Origin: DATATV01 sp035551355
GTDB lineage: Bacteria > Actinomycetota > Actinomycetes > Mycobacteriales > Pseudonocardiaceae
DNA: 17,294 bases
Direction of reading: 5' to 3'
Assembly (NCBI GenBank): GCA_035551355.1
Contig: DASZNF010000117.1
Span: 1 to 17,294 of the forward strand
Shown piece after piece: positions 7,315 through 15,163 of the stretch. The notes beneath the pieces were generated by a model that had not been told where the DNA came from, did no database searches, and was given only the letters and a program-made list of their open reading frames with translations. Position 1 is the first letter of the stretch, and each line of letters begins with the position of its first letter. A program made the position numbers and the translations under genes.

Positions 7315-8324
7315 AGACGGAAACCACGGGTGGCGACCGGACTGTCCGGGCCCCCGCCGCGCTGCTGGACGGCGGGTTGCCGACCGGCCGGTCCGCTCCC
7401 CGGTCGGCGCTGGCCGCCCGGCAGGCCCTGCCGCTGGCGGCGGCGCTGGTCGGCGTGATCGTGTTGGGTTTTCTCACCACACCGCACTTCGCCAGCGGCG
7501 CCAACCTGCAGAACATCGTGACCGCGATCTCGGTGAGCGGTGTGCTCGCGGTTGGCCAGACGTTCGTGATCCTGACCGGCGGGATCGACCTGTCGGTGGC
7601 GAGCATCCTGGCGCTGTCCGCGGTGCTGGCCGGCACCCTCGCACCGGGCAACCTGCTGCTGTTCGTGCTGTTGGCGCTGGCGGTGGGCATCGCGGTCGGC
7701 CTGCTCAACGGCCTGCTCACCGTGCTGGGCCGGATACCGGCGTTCATCGTCACGCTGGCCACGATGAGCGCCGCCTCGGGTCTGGCGTTCGTGGTCACCA
7801 ACGGCAATCCGGTCTACATCACCAGCCAGACCTACATCGAACTGAGCACGGCCTCGATCGCGGGCATACCGCTGGTCGGGATCATCTTCGCGGTGGCGGC
7901 GCTGATCGGCGGCTTCGCGTTGCGGTCGCTGCCACTGGGCCGCTACGTCTACGCGGTCGGCGACAACGAGGAAGCCGCCCGGGTGGCCGGCCTGCGGGTC
8001 GGCGCGGTGAAGATCACCGTGTTCGTGATCTCCGGCGCGCTGGCGGCGGTCGCCTCGGTGATCGACACCAGTTTCACCGGGGTCGCCCAGCCCGGTGCCG
8101 GCACCGGGCTGGAACTGGACGCGATCGCGATCGTGGTGTTGGGCGGCACCAACCTGTTCGGTGGCCGCGGCACGATGACCGGCACGTTCCTCGGCGCGCT
8201 GGTGATCGGGACGCTGCGGGACATCTTCAACCTGTTGGGTCTGTCCACTCCGTACCAGGACATCATGATGGGCGCCGCGATCGTCATCGCCCTGCTGCTG
8301 CAACGCAGTCGGCAGCATTCGTGA
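7311..8324 (+). CDS. Sugar ABC transporter permease (RbsC/XylH type)
   Basis: A 337-residue integral membrane protein of the CUT2 permease family (BPD_transp_2). After a hydrophilic N-terminus of about 35 residues come about eight to ten helices. Conserved stretches include VGQTFVILTGGIDLSVASIL, GLLNGLLTVLGRIPAFIVTL, the cytoplasmic GDNEEAARVAGLRV loop that contacts the ATPase, and AIAIVVLGGTNLFGGRGTM. The ATG at 7311 overlaps the ATPase stop (ATGA), which fixes the start. The frame stays open further upstream, but that part lies inside the ATPase gene. With the lipoprotein and the ATPase it forms a complete importer for a pentose, hexose or similar small polyhydroxy compound; the substrate cannot be read from sequence. 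Confidence 0.95.
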   Translation: MKTETTGGDRTVRAPAALLDGGLPTGRSAPRSALAARQALPLAAALVGVIVLGFLTTPHFASGANLQNIVTAISVSGVLAVGQTFVILTGGIDLSVASILALSAVLAGTLAPGNLLLFVLLALAVGIAVGLLNGLLTVLGRIPAFIVTLATMSAASGLAFVVTNGNPVYITSQTYIELSTASIAGIPLVGIIFAVAALIGGFALRSLPLGRYVYAVGDNEEAARVAGLRVGAVKITVFVISGALAAVASVIDTSFTGVAQPGAGTGLELDAIAIVVLGGTNLFGGRGTMTGTFLGALVIGTLRDIFNLLGLSTPYQDIMMGAAIVIALLLQRSRQHS

Positions 8325-8361
8325 CCCATCCCAGCACCGATCCGACCGATGGAGGTCGTGC

Positions 8362-9381
8362 GTGAAGGCGCTTCTGACGGCTCGCCTGGAACCAGCCGTG
8401 CTGGAAACGTTCAGCAGATACATGGAAATCCGGCCGGCAGGCTGGGGCCACACCGGCGTGAAACTGACACCCGAGCAACTCGCCGAGCAGGTCGACGGTG
8501 TGCACGCGCTGATCGTGGAGTACGAGCACATCACCGAGGCCGTGCTGGCCCGGGCCACCGACCTGCGGGTGATCCTGTGCTGCCGGGGCGGCCCGCGGGC
8601 GAGCGTGGACGTGGAGTGCGCCACCCGGCACAACATTCCGGTGCTCTACACCCCCGGGCGCAACGCCGACGCGGTCGCCGATCTCACCTTCGGCTTGATC
8701 ATGACGGTGACCCGGCGGATCGCCCAGACCAACTTCCTGATCAAATCCCGACGCTGGGACTCGGTCGGCTGGGACACCCACGGCAACGCGCCGAAGAAGC
8801 GGTTCACCGGACCCCAGCTGGCCGGCCGAACCCTGGGCTGCGTCGGCTTCGGCGAGATCGGCCGGCGGGTCGCCCGCCGGGCAGCGGCGTTCGGCATGGC
8901 CGTCCGCGCCTACGACCCCGCGCTCCAGCAGGAACAGGGCATCGACGGGGTCACCCTGGTCGACTCCCTCGACGAGCTGCTGGCCACCTCCGACGTGGTC
9001 AGCCTGCACTGTCCACCGGCAACCGAACCGCTGCTCGACGAACGCGCGATCCGCGTGCTGCGCCCCGGTTCCTACCTGGTGAACACGGCGTCCGGCTCGC
9101 TGATCGACGAAACGGCGCTGGCCGCTGCCGTGCGGGACGGTCACCTCGCCGGGGTGGGCCTGGATGTGTTGGCGGAGGAGCCGATCGCCGCCGACTCGCC
9201 GCTGCTGGACCTGGACCCGGTGGTGCTCACCCCTCATATCGGCGGTGCCTCGGACGACATCCTGCGCACCCAGTCGCAGCTGGCCCTGGCGGCGTTCGAG
9301 TCGTGGGCGTTCACGCTCGAGCCGAGCTTCATCGTGAATCCCTCGGTGCTCGGCGGGGAAACGCCGCGATGGCAGGGCTAG
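8362..9381 (+). CDS. D-2-hydroxyacid dehydrogenase family protein lacking the catalytic Arg
   Basis: A 339-residue NAD-dependent dehydrogenase of the D-isomer 2-hydroxyacid family (PGDH-like). It shows the Rossmann motif GFGEIG (162-167) with Asp185 of RAYDP after it, LHCPPATEP (215-223), LDVLAEEP (268-274) and LTPHIGGAS (289-297) with His292. In the usual NTARG motif, whose Arg binds the substrate carboxylate, this protein reads NTASG, with Ser244 in place of Arg. The Glu (273) and His (292) of the triad are kept. The change may mean a non-carboxylate substrate or altered chemistry. The GTG at 8362 is well placed, with GGAGG at 8351-8355. The gene follows the permease by 37 bases and overlaps the kinase by 13 bases, so it belongs to the operon. 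Confidence 0.9.
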   Translation: MKALLTARLEPAVLETFSRYMEIRPAGWGHTGVKLTPEQLAEQVDGVHALIVEYEHITEAVLARATDLRVILCCRGGPRASVDVECATRHNIPVLYTPGRNADAVADLTFGLIMTVTRRIAQTNFLIKSRRWDSVGWDTHGNAPKKRFTGPQLAGRTLGCVGFGEIGRRVARRAAAFGMAVRAYDPALQQEQGIDGVTLVDSLDELLATSDVVSLHCPPATEPLLDERAIRVLRPGSYLVNTASGSLIDETALAAAVRDGHLAGVGLDVLAEEPIAADSPLLDLDPVVLTPHIGGASDDILRTQSQLALAAFESWAFTLEPSFIVNPSVLGGETPRWQG

Positions 9382-10904
9382 TCGCCGGCATCGATGTCGG
9401 CTCCAGCTCGGTCAAGTGCTGCCTGTACGACCCCGACTCGGCGGCCGTGATCGGTGCTGCGGCGAGCCCGTACCCCACACACCACGCGCCGGGCTCGGCC
9501 GTCGAACAGGACCCGCGGGACTGGTGGACCGCGACCGTTGCCGCCCTGCGGCAGGCCGCGGCCGCGGGGCAGGTCGACCTGCATACGGTGTCCGCGCTCG
9601 GACTGAGTGGGCACGCCCCGGCGATCGCGGTGCTGTCCGGCGCGGTCGACCGGGTCGCCGACCGGGCCCCGATCTGGATGGACCGCAGCTGCCAGTCGGA
9701 GGCGGACACGCTCACCCATCAGTTCGGCGCGGCCGTCCCGGCCATCACCGGCAACCGGGTAGACCCCTACTTCGGCCTGCCCAAGCTGATCCGGCTGCGC
9801 GGGCAGGGCCGGCTGCCCGCGGGGTCGGTGGTCACCAGCACCACCGGTTACCTGGTCGCCCGGCTGACCGGCGAGCTGACCATGGATCGCGCCACCGCCG
9901 CGTTGATGGGCGCCTACGACCTCACTGCGGACGCCTGGAGCGAGTCGCTGCTGCGCGGTGCGGGCCTGACCAGCGAGATGTTTCCCCGCGTTGTCGGGGC
10001 GACCGAGGTGGTCGGCACCCTCACCCCGGCCGCGGCCGCCGGACTCGGGCTGCGGCCCGGGGCGGTGGTCGTCGGCGGGTCCATCGACGCGGCAACCGCG
10101 GCGCTGGGGGTGGGCGTGGTCGAGGACGGCCAGTTCTTCGAGATGAGCGGCCAGTCCAGTGGGGTCGGCCAGGTGCTGGCCACCCCGGTGGCCGATCCGC
10201 GGCTGGTGCTGTTCCCGCACGTCGTGCCGGGCCGCTGGATAGCCAAGGGCAGCAGCCAGGCCAGTGGGGCGGCGCTGGAGTGGTGGCGGCGCGAACTGTG
10301 CGATGAGAACACCGGCCTGGCCGAGCTGGACGCGGCTGCGGCGGCAACACCGCCGGGGGCGCGCGGGGTCGTCTTCCTGCCGCACCTGGCTGGGGAGCGC
10401 GCGCCGTTCTGGAACAGCGACGCGTCCGGTGCCTTCCTCGGACTGGGCCTGACCTCCCGGCGGGGCGACCTGGTGCGCGCTGTCATGGAAGGCACCGCCT
10501 ACGGCATCCGCCGGGTGTTCGACGTGTTCGCCGAGCAGGGGCACCGGCCGAGCTCCTTCGTCGGTGCCGGCGGCGGTTATCACAGCGCGGTGTGGTCGCA
10601 GATCAAGGCGGACGTGACCGGACGGGAGATCCTCGTCGCGGACACCAGCCAGCACGCCTCCGCAATCGGCGCGGCGCTGCTGGCCATCGTGGCCACCACG
10701 CCGGGCGGCTGTTGGCCGGACCGTCAGCCCGAGCCGGCATCGGTGCGTCGGTTCGTCCCCGACCCGGCCAGGGCCGAGTTCTACACCCGGCACGCCCATG
10801 CGCTGAGCCTGGCCTACGAGCAACTCCGGCCGGTGTTCCCGCTGCTCCGGCAGCTGACATCGACTGAGCAATGTGGACAACGTGAAGGTGGTAGGGAACA
10901 GTGA
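9369..10904 (+). CDS. FGGY-family carbohydrate kinase (xylulokinase-like)
   Basis: A 511-residue kinase of the FGGY family, which phosphorylates sugars or polyols with ATP. The N-terminal lobe has VAGIDVGSSSVKCCLYD (5-21, phosphate 1 loop with Asp9), GLSGHAP (78-84) and APIWMDRS (100-107). GGSIDAATAALG (236-247) supplies the catalytic base Asp240. The C-terminal lobe has FLPHLAGERAPFWNSD (336-351), close to the family signature, and the ATP-binding GAGGGYHSAVWSQIKADV (399-416). All expected catalytic parts are present. The start ATG lies inside the end of the dehydrogenase gene and is preceded by GGGGA. It would trap the imported or oxidised sugar as a phosphate for the aldolase. It resembles xylulose or L-fuculose kinases, but substrate class is not certain. 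Confidence 0.92.
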   Translation: MAGLVAGIDVGSSSVKCCLYDPDSAAVIGAAASPYPTHHAPGSAVEQDPRDWWTATVAALRQAAAAGQVDLHTVSALGLSGHAPAIAVLSGAVDRVADRAPIWMDRSCQSEADTLTHQFGAAVPAITGNRVDPYFGLPKLIRLRGQGRLPAGSVVTSTTGYLVARLTGELTMDRATAALMGAYDLTADAWSESLLRGAGLTSEMFPRVVGATEVVGTLTPAAAAGLGLRPGAVVVGGSIDAATAALGVGVVEDGQFFEMSGQSSGVGQVLATPVADPRLVLFPHVVPGRWIAKGSSQASGAALEWWRRELCDENTGLAELDAAAAATPPGARGVVFLPHLAGERAPFWNSDASGAFLGLGLTSRRGDLVRAVMEGTAYGIRRVFDVFAEQGHRPSSFVGAGGGYHSAVWSQIKADVTGREILVADTSQHASAIGAALLAIVATTPGGCWPDRQPEPASVRRFVPDPARAEFYTRHAHALSLAYEQLRPVFPLLRQLTSTEQCGQREGGREQ

Positions 10905-11941
10905 AGGGTCTTGTCTTCCACGAACCGGGCGACCTGCGGGTCGAGCAGCTGCCCGCACCGGCGCTGCCCGAGCGGGGCCTGCTGATGCGCGTTCGCTACG
11001 CCGGCATCTGCGGGACGGACGTGCGGATCTTCACCGGCAAGAAGGCGGTCGTGGGTCCCCGGGTGATCGGGCACGAGTTCGTCGGCGAGATCGTGGCCAG
11101 CGCGCATCCCGACTGGGCGGACCGGGTCGGCGCGCGGGTCGCCGTCTACCCGGTGGTGACCTGCGGTGAGTGCTACGCCTGCCAGCGTGGCCGCAAAAAC
11201 ATCTGTGTGCGCCGGCGGACCTTCGGCTACGAGATCGACGGCGGCTTCGCCGAGCAGGTGGCCGTCCCGGCCGAGGCGGTGGACGGCGGCAACGTGACCG
11301 TGCTGCCGGACAGCCTGTCCGATGAGGACGCTGTGCTGTCCGAGCCGGCCACTGCCGTGCTGCACGGCATCCGGCGCGCCCAGATCGGCGCCGGCGAGAC
11401 GGTGGTCATCTCCGGCGGCGGACCGATCGGGCTGCTGCACGCCGCGGTGGCCCGGCTCGCCGGCGCCGGCCGGGTGATCCTGGCCGAGCCGCAGGCCGAG
11501 CGACGGGAGCTGGCCCGGCAGCGTGGCGTGGATACCGTGCTGGACCCGACCGCCGGTCCGCTGGCTGAGCAACTGGCCGGTCTCACCGACGGGGCCGGTG
11601 TGGACGTGGCGATCATCGCGGCTGGGGTGCCCGCCCTGGTCGGCGAACTGCTCGGCGCGCTCAACAAGGGCGCCCGGTGTGTGGTCTTCGCCGGGATGCC
11701 GCCCGGTTCGACCTCGGTGATCGACGCGAACCTGGTGCACTACCGGGAAATCGACGTGATCGGCTCCTCGGGGTCCACTCCGGAGACTCAGCGCGACGTG
11801 CTGGAACTCATCTCGACTGGCAAGCTCAGGGTTCGTGACCTCATCTCCGACCTGTACCCGTTGGACAACTGGCGCGCCGCGTTTGGCCAGGACGGCACGG
11901 TGCCGGCGATGAAGGCGGTCTTCTCGATGGGACTGAACTGA
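10901..11941 (+). CDS. Zinc-dependent alcohol/polyol dehydrogenase (MDR superfamily)
   Basis: A 346-residue medium-chain dehydrogenase of the sorbitol/threonine dehydrogenase type. Catalytic zinc ligands are Cys37 (GICGTD), His58 and Glu59 (IGHEFVG). Structural zinc is held by Cys88, Cys91, Cys94 and Cys102 (CGECYACQRGRKNIC), all intact. The cofactor site is VVISGGGPIGLLHAAVA (168-184), followed by an acidic residue in ILAEPQAERR that favours NAD(H). Such enzymes oxidise a secondary alcohol of a polyol or sugar to a ketone, which would produce the ketose for the kinases. The GTG start overlaps the kinase stop (GTGA), and the second kinase starts two bases after its stop. The exact substrate is not recognisable. 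Confidence 0.93.
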   Translation: MKGLVFHEPGDLRVEQLPAPALPERGLLMRVRYAGICGTDVRIFTGKKAVVGPRVIGHEFVGEIVASAHPDWADRVGARVAVYPVVTCGECYACQRGRKNICVRRRTFGYEIDGGFAEQVAVPAEAVDGGNVTVLPDSLSDEDAVLSEPATAVLHGIRRAQIGAGETVVISGGGPIGLLHAAVARLAGAGRVILAEPQAERRELARQRGVDTVLDPTAGPLAEQLAGLTDGAGVDVAIIAAGVPALVGELLGALNKGARCVVFAGMPPGSTSVIDANLVHYREIDVIGSSGSTPETQRDVLELISTGKLRVRDLISDLYPLDNWRAAFGQDGTVPAMKAVFSMGLN

Positions 11942-11943
11942 GC

Positions 11944-13431
11944 GTGGCGCGGCGGGCGGGCACGCTGCTCACCATCGACCTGGGCGGCACGGGCACCAAG
12001 GCCGTGCTGCACGGCGTCGACGGTGAGCGGCTCGGCCGGGGATACGTCGGGTACCACCTGCGCTACGGGGCCGACGGCAGCGTCGAACTGGACGCCGGCA
12101 CCTGGCTGGACGCCGCCCGCACGGCGACCGCCGCCGCGCTGGCCGCCAGCGGTCGGGCCGCGAGTGAGATCCTGGCCGTGTCGGTGACCTCGACCAACGC
12201 GCTGTTGGCCCTCGGCGCGGACGGACAGCCGCTGCGGCCGGCGATCATGCAGCTGGACCGCCGGGCCACCGCCGAGGTCGAGGCGCTCGGCCTGGACGAC
12301 AGCCTGCGGGAGCAGATCACCCGGTTGGCCGGCAACCAGCCGGGGCCGATGTTCTGGCTGCCCGTGTTGCGCTGGCTGCGGCGGCACGAGCCGGCACCCT
12401 TCCGGCAGGCGGCGGTTTTCCTATATCCCAGCGGGTATCTGGTCCAGCAGCTCACCGGCCGGGCGACGATCGACGTCACGCGGGCGGCCACCACGTTGCT
12501 GCACAACCCGTTCGCCGACGAGTGGGCACCGGAGCTGGTGGAGGCGGCCGGCATCCGGCCGGCGCAGCTGCCCGTGTGCCTGCCCTCGGCGATGGTCGCG
12601 GGTCGGACCACGGCGTCGGGTGGTGCCCGGCTCGGCCTGCCGGCCGGCATTCCCGTCCTGGCCGGCTGTATGGACTCGGTGGCCGGTGCGCTCGGCGCCG
12701 GTGCGCTGCGGGCCGGGGATGCCGCGGTCTTCTTCGGCACGGTTGCCAGGACGGCGGTGGTCGCCGACCGTCCGGTGCCCGCGCCGCTGTCCATCTGCTG
12801 CCCGCACGCCGCACCCGGCAGCTGGCTGAACATGTCCATCGCCTCGGCCGGCGGCGCGGTGCTCAACTGGGTGTCGCGCAATCTCTATCGCAACGAGCCG
12901 TTCGACGTGCTGGGTGCCGAGGCGACGCGGGCGGCGGAGCGCGGTGGTGACGGCGTGCGGTTCGCGTTCGCGCAGGGCCGGTCGAACGAGCCGGCGGGCA
13001 TTCCGGTGTCCGGTGGCACCGTCCAGCTTTCCGCCGGGCTGCACCACGACCGCAGCGATGTGGCGTACGCGGCGCTGCGGATGATCGCGAACGGCCTGGC
13101 GGCCCAGCTGGCCGCACAGGCGGCCCGCGGCCTGGCTGTCGACCGGGTGACCGTCACCGGCGGCGGCGCCAACCTGGCCAGCTGGGTCCAACTGCTGGCC
13201 ACCGCGACCGGCCGCCGGGTGCGGGTGCCTGCCGTACTCGACACGGAGTCGGCCGGCTCCGGCATGCTCGCCGCCGTCGGCGCCGGCATCCACCCGGATC
13301 TCGCCGCCGCGCACGCGGCGATGGCTCCGGAATGGGCAGAAGTAGCACCGGGACCACCTGAAGGAACGGTGTTCGCGGTTCGCGGCACCGACCGAACCGC
13401 GCGGGACGAACCCACCGAGGAGGGACGATGA
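11944..13431 (+). CDS. Second, divergent FGGY-family carbohydrate kinase
   Basis: A 495-residue FGGY kinase, distinct from the one at 9369. LTIDLGGTGTKAVLHG (9-24) is the N-terminal phosphate loop, AGCMDSVAGALGAG (240-253) holds the catalytic Asp244, and VTVTGGGANLASWVQLLA is the C-terminal ATP motif. The usual GERxPxW signature of the second lobe is absent; the equivalent region reads FAFAQGRSNEPAGIPVSGG. A different substrate, or a modified one, is therefore likely. The GTG at 11944 has no good ribosome binding site and starts two bases after the dehydrogenase stop, so translation is probably coupled. The final 30 residues are Pro/Glu/Thr-rich and may be a tail. The stop overlaps the next start (ATGA). 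Confidence 0.88.
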   Translation: MARRAGTLLTIDLGGTGTKAVLHGVDGERLGRGYVGYHLRYGADGSVELDAGTWLDAARTATAAALAASGRAASEILAVSVTSTNALLALGADGQPLRPAIMQLDRRATAEVEALGLDDSLREQITRLAGNQPGPMFWLPVLRWLRRHEPAPFRQAAVFLYPSGYLVQQLTGRATIDVTRAATTLLHNPFADEWAPELVEAAGIRPAQLPVCLPSAMVAGRTTASGGARLGLPAGIPVLAGCMDSVAGALGAGALRAGDAAVFFGTVARTAVVADRPVPAPLSICCPHAAPGSWLNMSIASAGGAVLNWVSRNLYRNEPFDVLGAEATRAAERGGDGVRFAFAQGRSNEPAGIPVSGGTVQLSAGLHHDRSDVAYAALRMIANGLAAQLAAQAARGLAVDRVTVTGGGANLASWVQLLATATGRRVRVPAVLDTESAGSGMLAAVGAGIHPDLAAAHAAMAPEWAEVAPGPPEGTVFAVRGTDRTARDEPTEEGR

Positions 13432-14222
13432 AGGTCTACTTCCAGCATCACGGAAACCTGAAGTGCGACATACGTCGGCTGTTGAGCGGGACCGGATTCG
13501 CCACCCGGCAGAACCCGTCCCCGGAGGTCGAGTGGTACGACTCGCCGGTCCTCACCATTCTGATCGACCATCCCGATGGACGGTTCCTGTTCGACACCGC
13601 CTGCCCGACCGACTGGCGCGACCGCTGGGCCGGTTCGGACATCCCGGACTCGTTCCTCTACGACGAGACCCGCGACGAGGAGTTCCTGGAGGCCCGGCTG
13701 AACCAGCTTGGCCGCTCGGTCGGTGACATCGACACCGTGATCGCCAGCCATCTGCACTACGACCATGCCGGCAACCTGCCCATCCTGGCCAAGGCCGGCG
13801 CCACCATCCTGGTGGACGAGGCCGAGTGGTTCGGCGCGCTCGCCCTGCCCGGCGCCCACGGCGACGGCTTTGTCCGGGCCGACTATGACGGCGTCCAGAT
13901 GCGGACGGTCCGTGGCGACACGGAGATCGTCTCCGGGCTGACCTTGCTCTCGCTGCCCGGTCACACCTGGGGAACCATGGGCCTGTTCGTCGACCTGTCC
14001 AACAGCGGACCGATAATCTACACCGGGGACGCGGTCTACATGCGACGCAGCTTCGGTCCGCCGGAGCTGGGCAGCATCGGGAACTGGAGCAGCCTGGACT
14101 GGCTCCGCTCGGTGCAGAAGGTCCGGACCCTGGCCGAGCGGACCGGCGCGACCATCGTTTTCGGTCACGATCAGGACGCGGTGCGCAACACGCTGCGCCT
14201 CGCACCGTCCTACTACGACTGA
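13428..14222 (+). CDS. Metallo-beta-lactamase-fold hydrolase, AHL-lactonase-like (probable lactonase)
   Basis: A 264-residue protein of the MBL superfamily, near the N-acyl-homoserine-lactonase (AiiA/AttM) group in length and motifs. Dinuclear metal ligands are all present: SHLHYDHAG with His108, His110, Asp112 and His113; GHTWG with His179; TGDAVY with Asp201; and FGHDQD with His247. The start is certain: GAGGAGGGA at 13417-13425 precedes the ATG, which overlaps the kinase stop. No signal peptide is visible, so it acts in the cytoplasm. In this sugar operon it more likely opens a sugar lactone, made by the dehydrogenase, than a quorum-sensing signal, but quenching activity cannot be ruled out. 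Confidence 0.9.
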   Translation: MKVYFQHHGNLKCDIRRLLSGTGFATRQNPSPEVEWYDSPVLTILIDHPDGRFLFDTACPTDWRDRWAGSDIPDSFLYDETRDEEFLEARLNQLGRSVGDIDTVIASHLHYDHAGNLPILAKAGATILVDEAEWFGALALPGAHGDGFVRADYDGVQMRTVRGDTEIVSGLTLLSLPGHTWGTMGLFVDLSNSGPIIYTGDAVYMRRSFGPPELGSIGNWSSLDWLRSVQKVRTLAERTGATIVFGHDQDAVRNTLRLAPSYYD

Positions 14223-14246
14223 TTCAGCGCGCATCCGGGAGTTCGC

Positions 14247-14621
14247 ATGCCTGTGTACCCATTCCGTTGTGGCACCTGCGGATGCCAGTTCGACGTGCTG
14301 CGCCCGATCGCCGACCGGGACGGCGACCAGCCCTGTCAGCGATGCGGGCTGGCCGCCATCCGGATGATGACGACGGTGGCACTCGGCAACCAGGCCCGGA
14401 TCGGCATCGGCCGGATGGCCCATCCACAGACCTGGGAAGATGTCGACGGCGGCCACCCGGACGCGATAAAGTACTGGACGAAGCGGGTGGAGAAGGAGAT
14501 AGGGGAGGAGCAGCGGCACCCGGAACTGGCGTCGCTCCGCGCCGCCAACGCAGCCAAGCTCGCCGCCCGCACCTCGCCAGCCCACCCAGCCAGCACCGCC
14601 GCCGACGCGCACCCGTCGTAG
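14247..14621 (+). CDS. FmdB-family zinc-ribbon protein
   Basis: A 124-residue small protein. Residues 1-40 match the FmdB/CxxC-CxxC zinc-ribbon family: MPVYPFRCGTCGCQF, then PCQRCG, with Cys8, Cys11, Cys30 and Cys33 as probable zinc ligands. The rest is hydrophilic, with an Ala/Thr/His-rich tail (SPAHPASTAADAHPS). Founding members sit in formamidase or other catabolic operons and are called regulatory, but their biochemical role is poorly known. GGGAG at 14237-14241 precedes the ATG. The gene lies 24 bases after the hydrolase in the same direction, so it is probably the last gene of the operon. No clear terminator is seen after it. Confidence 0.82.
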   Translation: MPVYPFRCGTCGCQFDVLRPIADRDGDQPCQRCGLAAIRMMTTVALGNQARIGIGRMAHPQTWEDVDGGHPDAIKYWTKRVEKEIGEEQRHPELASLRAANAAKLAARTSPAHPASTAADAHPS

Positions 14622-14709
14622 CCGCACCGGCAGGGTCGTCGGGTCGCTGGCTTGCGGAGATCGCCACATTTCGGTTGGTGCATCGTAGAACAATGGTCTG
14701 GACCAGCGG

Positions 14710-15153
14710 ATGATCGTCGGTCATCACGGTGGTCTTCTGTGGGGCGCTCCGCCGGCCGACTTCCTGGAATGGGGTCAAGGTCAGGCCCGGGAAGCCAGCA
14801 CCGTGTGGGAATCCGGTCTGCAGCAGGCGGCGGCGATGCAGTTGGCGTCCGCGCGGGAGCAGGTGGCCGCGGCCGGGACGCGGGCGAGTTCCGCGGTCAA
14901 CGATGCGACTGCGGCGGTGCCGACCGCGACGCTGGCCGCGTCGTTGCGGCCGATGATGCAGCCGGTCGGGGAGAGCTTCAGCCAGTGGGACAACGTGGTC
15001 GGCGTGCACCCCGAACCCGGCACGATCACCGCAGACGGCGCCCGGACGCACATCCTGTGGGGCGACTACGACCTGGCCACCGACCAGGTCAACGGCGGTC
15101 ACAGCTTCGACAGCGGTATTCCGGGGAAGACGGTTCCCGGAAGGGTCGTCTGA
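14710..15153 (+). CDS. EndoU-type RNase toxin, N-terminal part (interrupted by frameshift)
   Basis: A 147-residue frame. Residues 1-95 are Ala/Gln-rich helix without recognised homology, signal peptide or WXG motif. From about residue 98 (VGVHPEPGTITADGARTHIL) it enters the bacterial EndoU nuclease domain: THILWGDYD with His114, NGGHSF with His131 and GIPGKT with Lys140 match the His-His-Lys catalytic set. Directly after GKT the frame ends (VPGRVV, stop at 15151). The domain continues in the +1 frame as FPEGSSDDQIMDAIQQV, leading into the next entry. A loss of two bases at about 15132 (acg-g-ttc) explains the break. The start ATG has no strong ribosome binding site. It may be a decayed toxin, or the product of frameshifting. 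EndoU toxins cleave RNA in rival or neighbouring cells. Confidence 0.65.
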   Translation: MIVGHHGGLLWGAPPADFLEWGQGQAREASTVWESGLQQAAAMQLASAREQVAAAGTRASSAVNDATAAVPTATLAASLRPMMQPVGESFSQWDNVVGVHPEPGTITADGARTHILWGDYDLATDQVNGGHSFDSGIPGKTVPGRVV

Positions 15154-15163
15154 CGACCAGATC

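Noticed and set aside
7095..8636. Very long open frame on the minus strand (513 codons)
   Set aside because: It lies opposite the ATPase end, permease and dehydrogenase genes, is rich in Arg/Gln/His/Gly and has no motifs. It is a typical mirror frame of GC-rich coding DNA.
8349..9368. Upstream extension of the first FGGY kinase by 340 codons
   Set aside because: The extension overlaps the dehydrogenase gene in another frame and has Arg/Gly/Pro-rich shadow composition. The kinase fold begins at the ATG at 9369.
9369..14222. Autoinducer-2 (Lsr-type) uptake and processing locus
   Set aside because: The importer and an FGGY kinase would fit, but no LsrF/LsrG-like genes or LsrR-type regulator are present. 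The zinc dehydrogenase, second kinase and lactonase-like gene point elsewhere.
12885..14693. 602-codon minus-strand frame
   Set aside because: Antisense to the second kinase, the lactonase-like gene and the zinc-ribbon gene, all of which have strong family motifs. Composition is that of a shadow frame.
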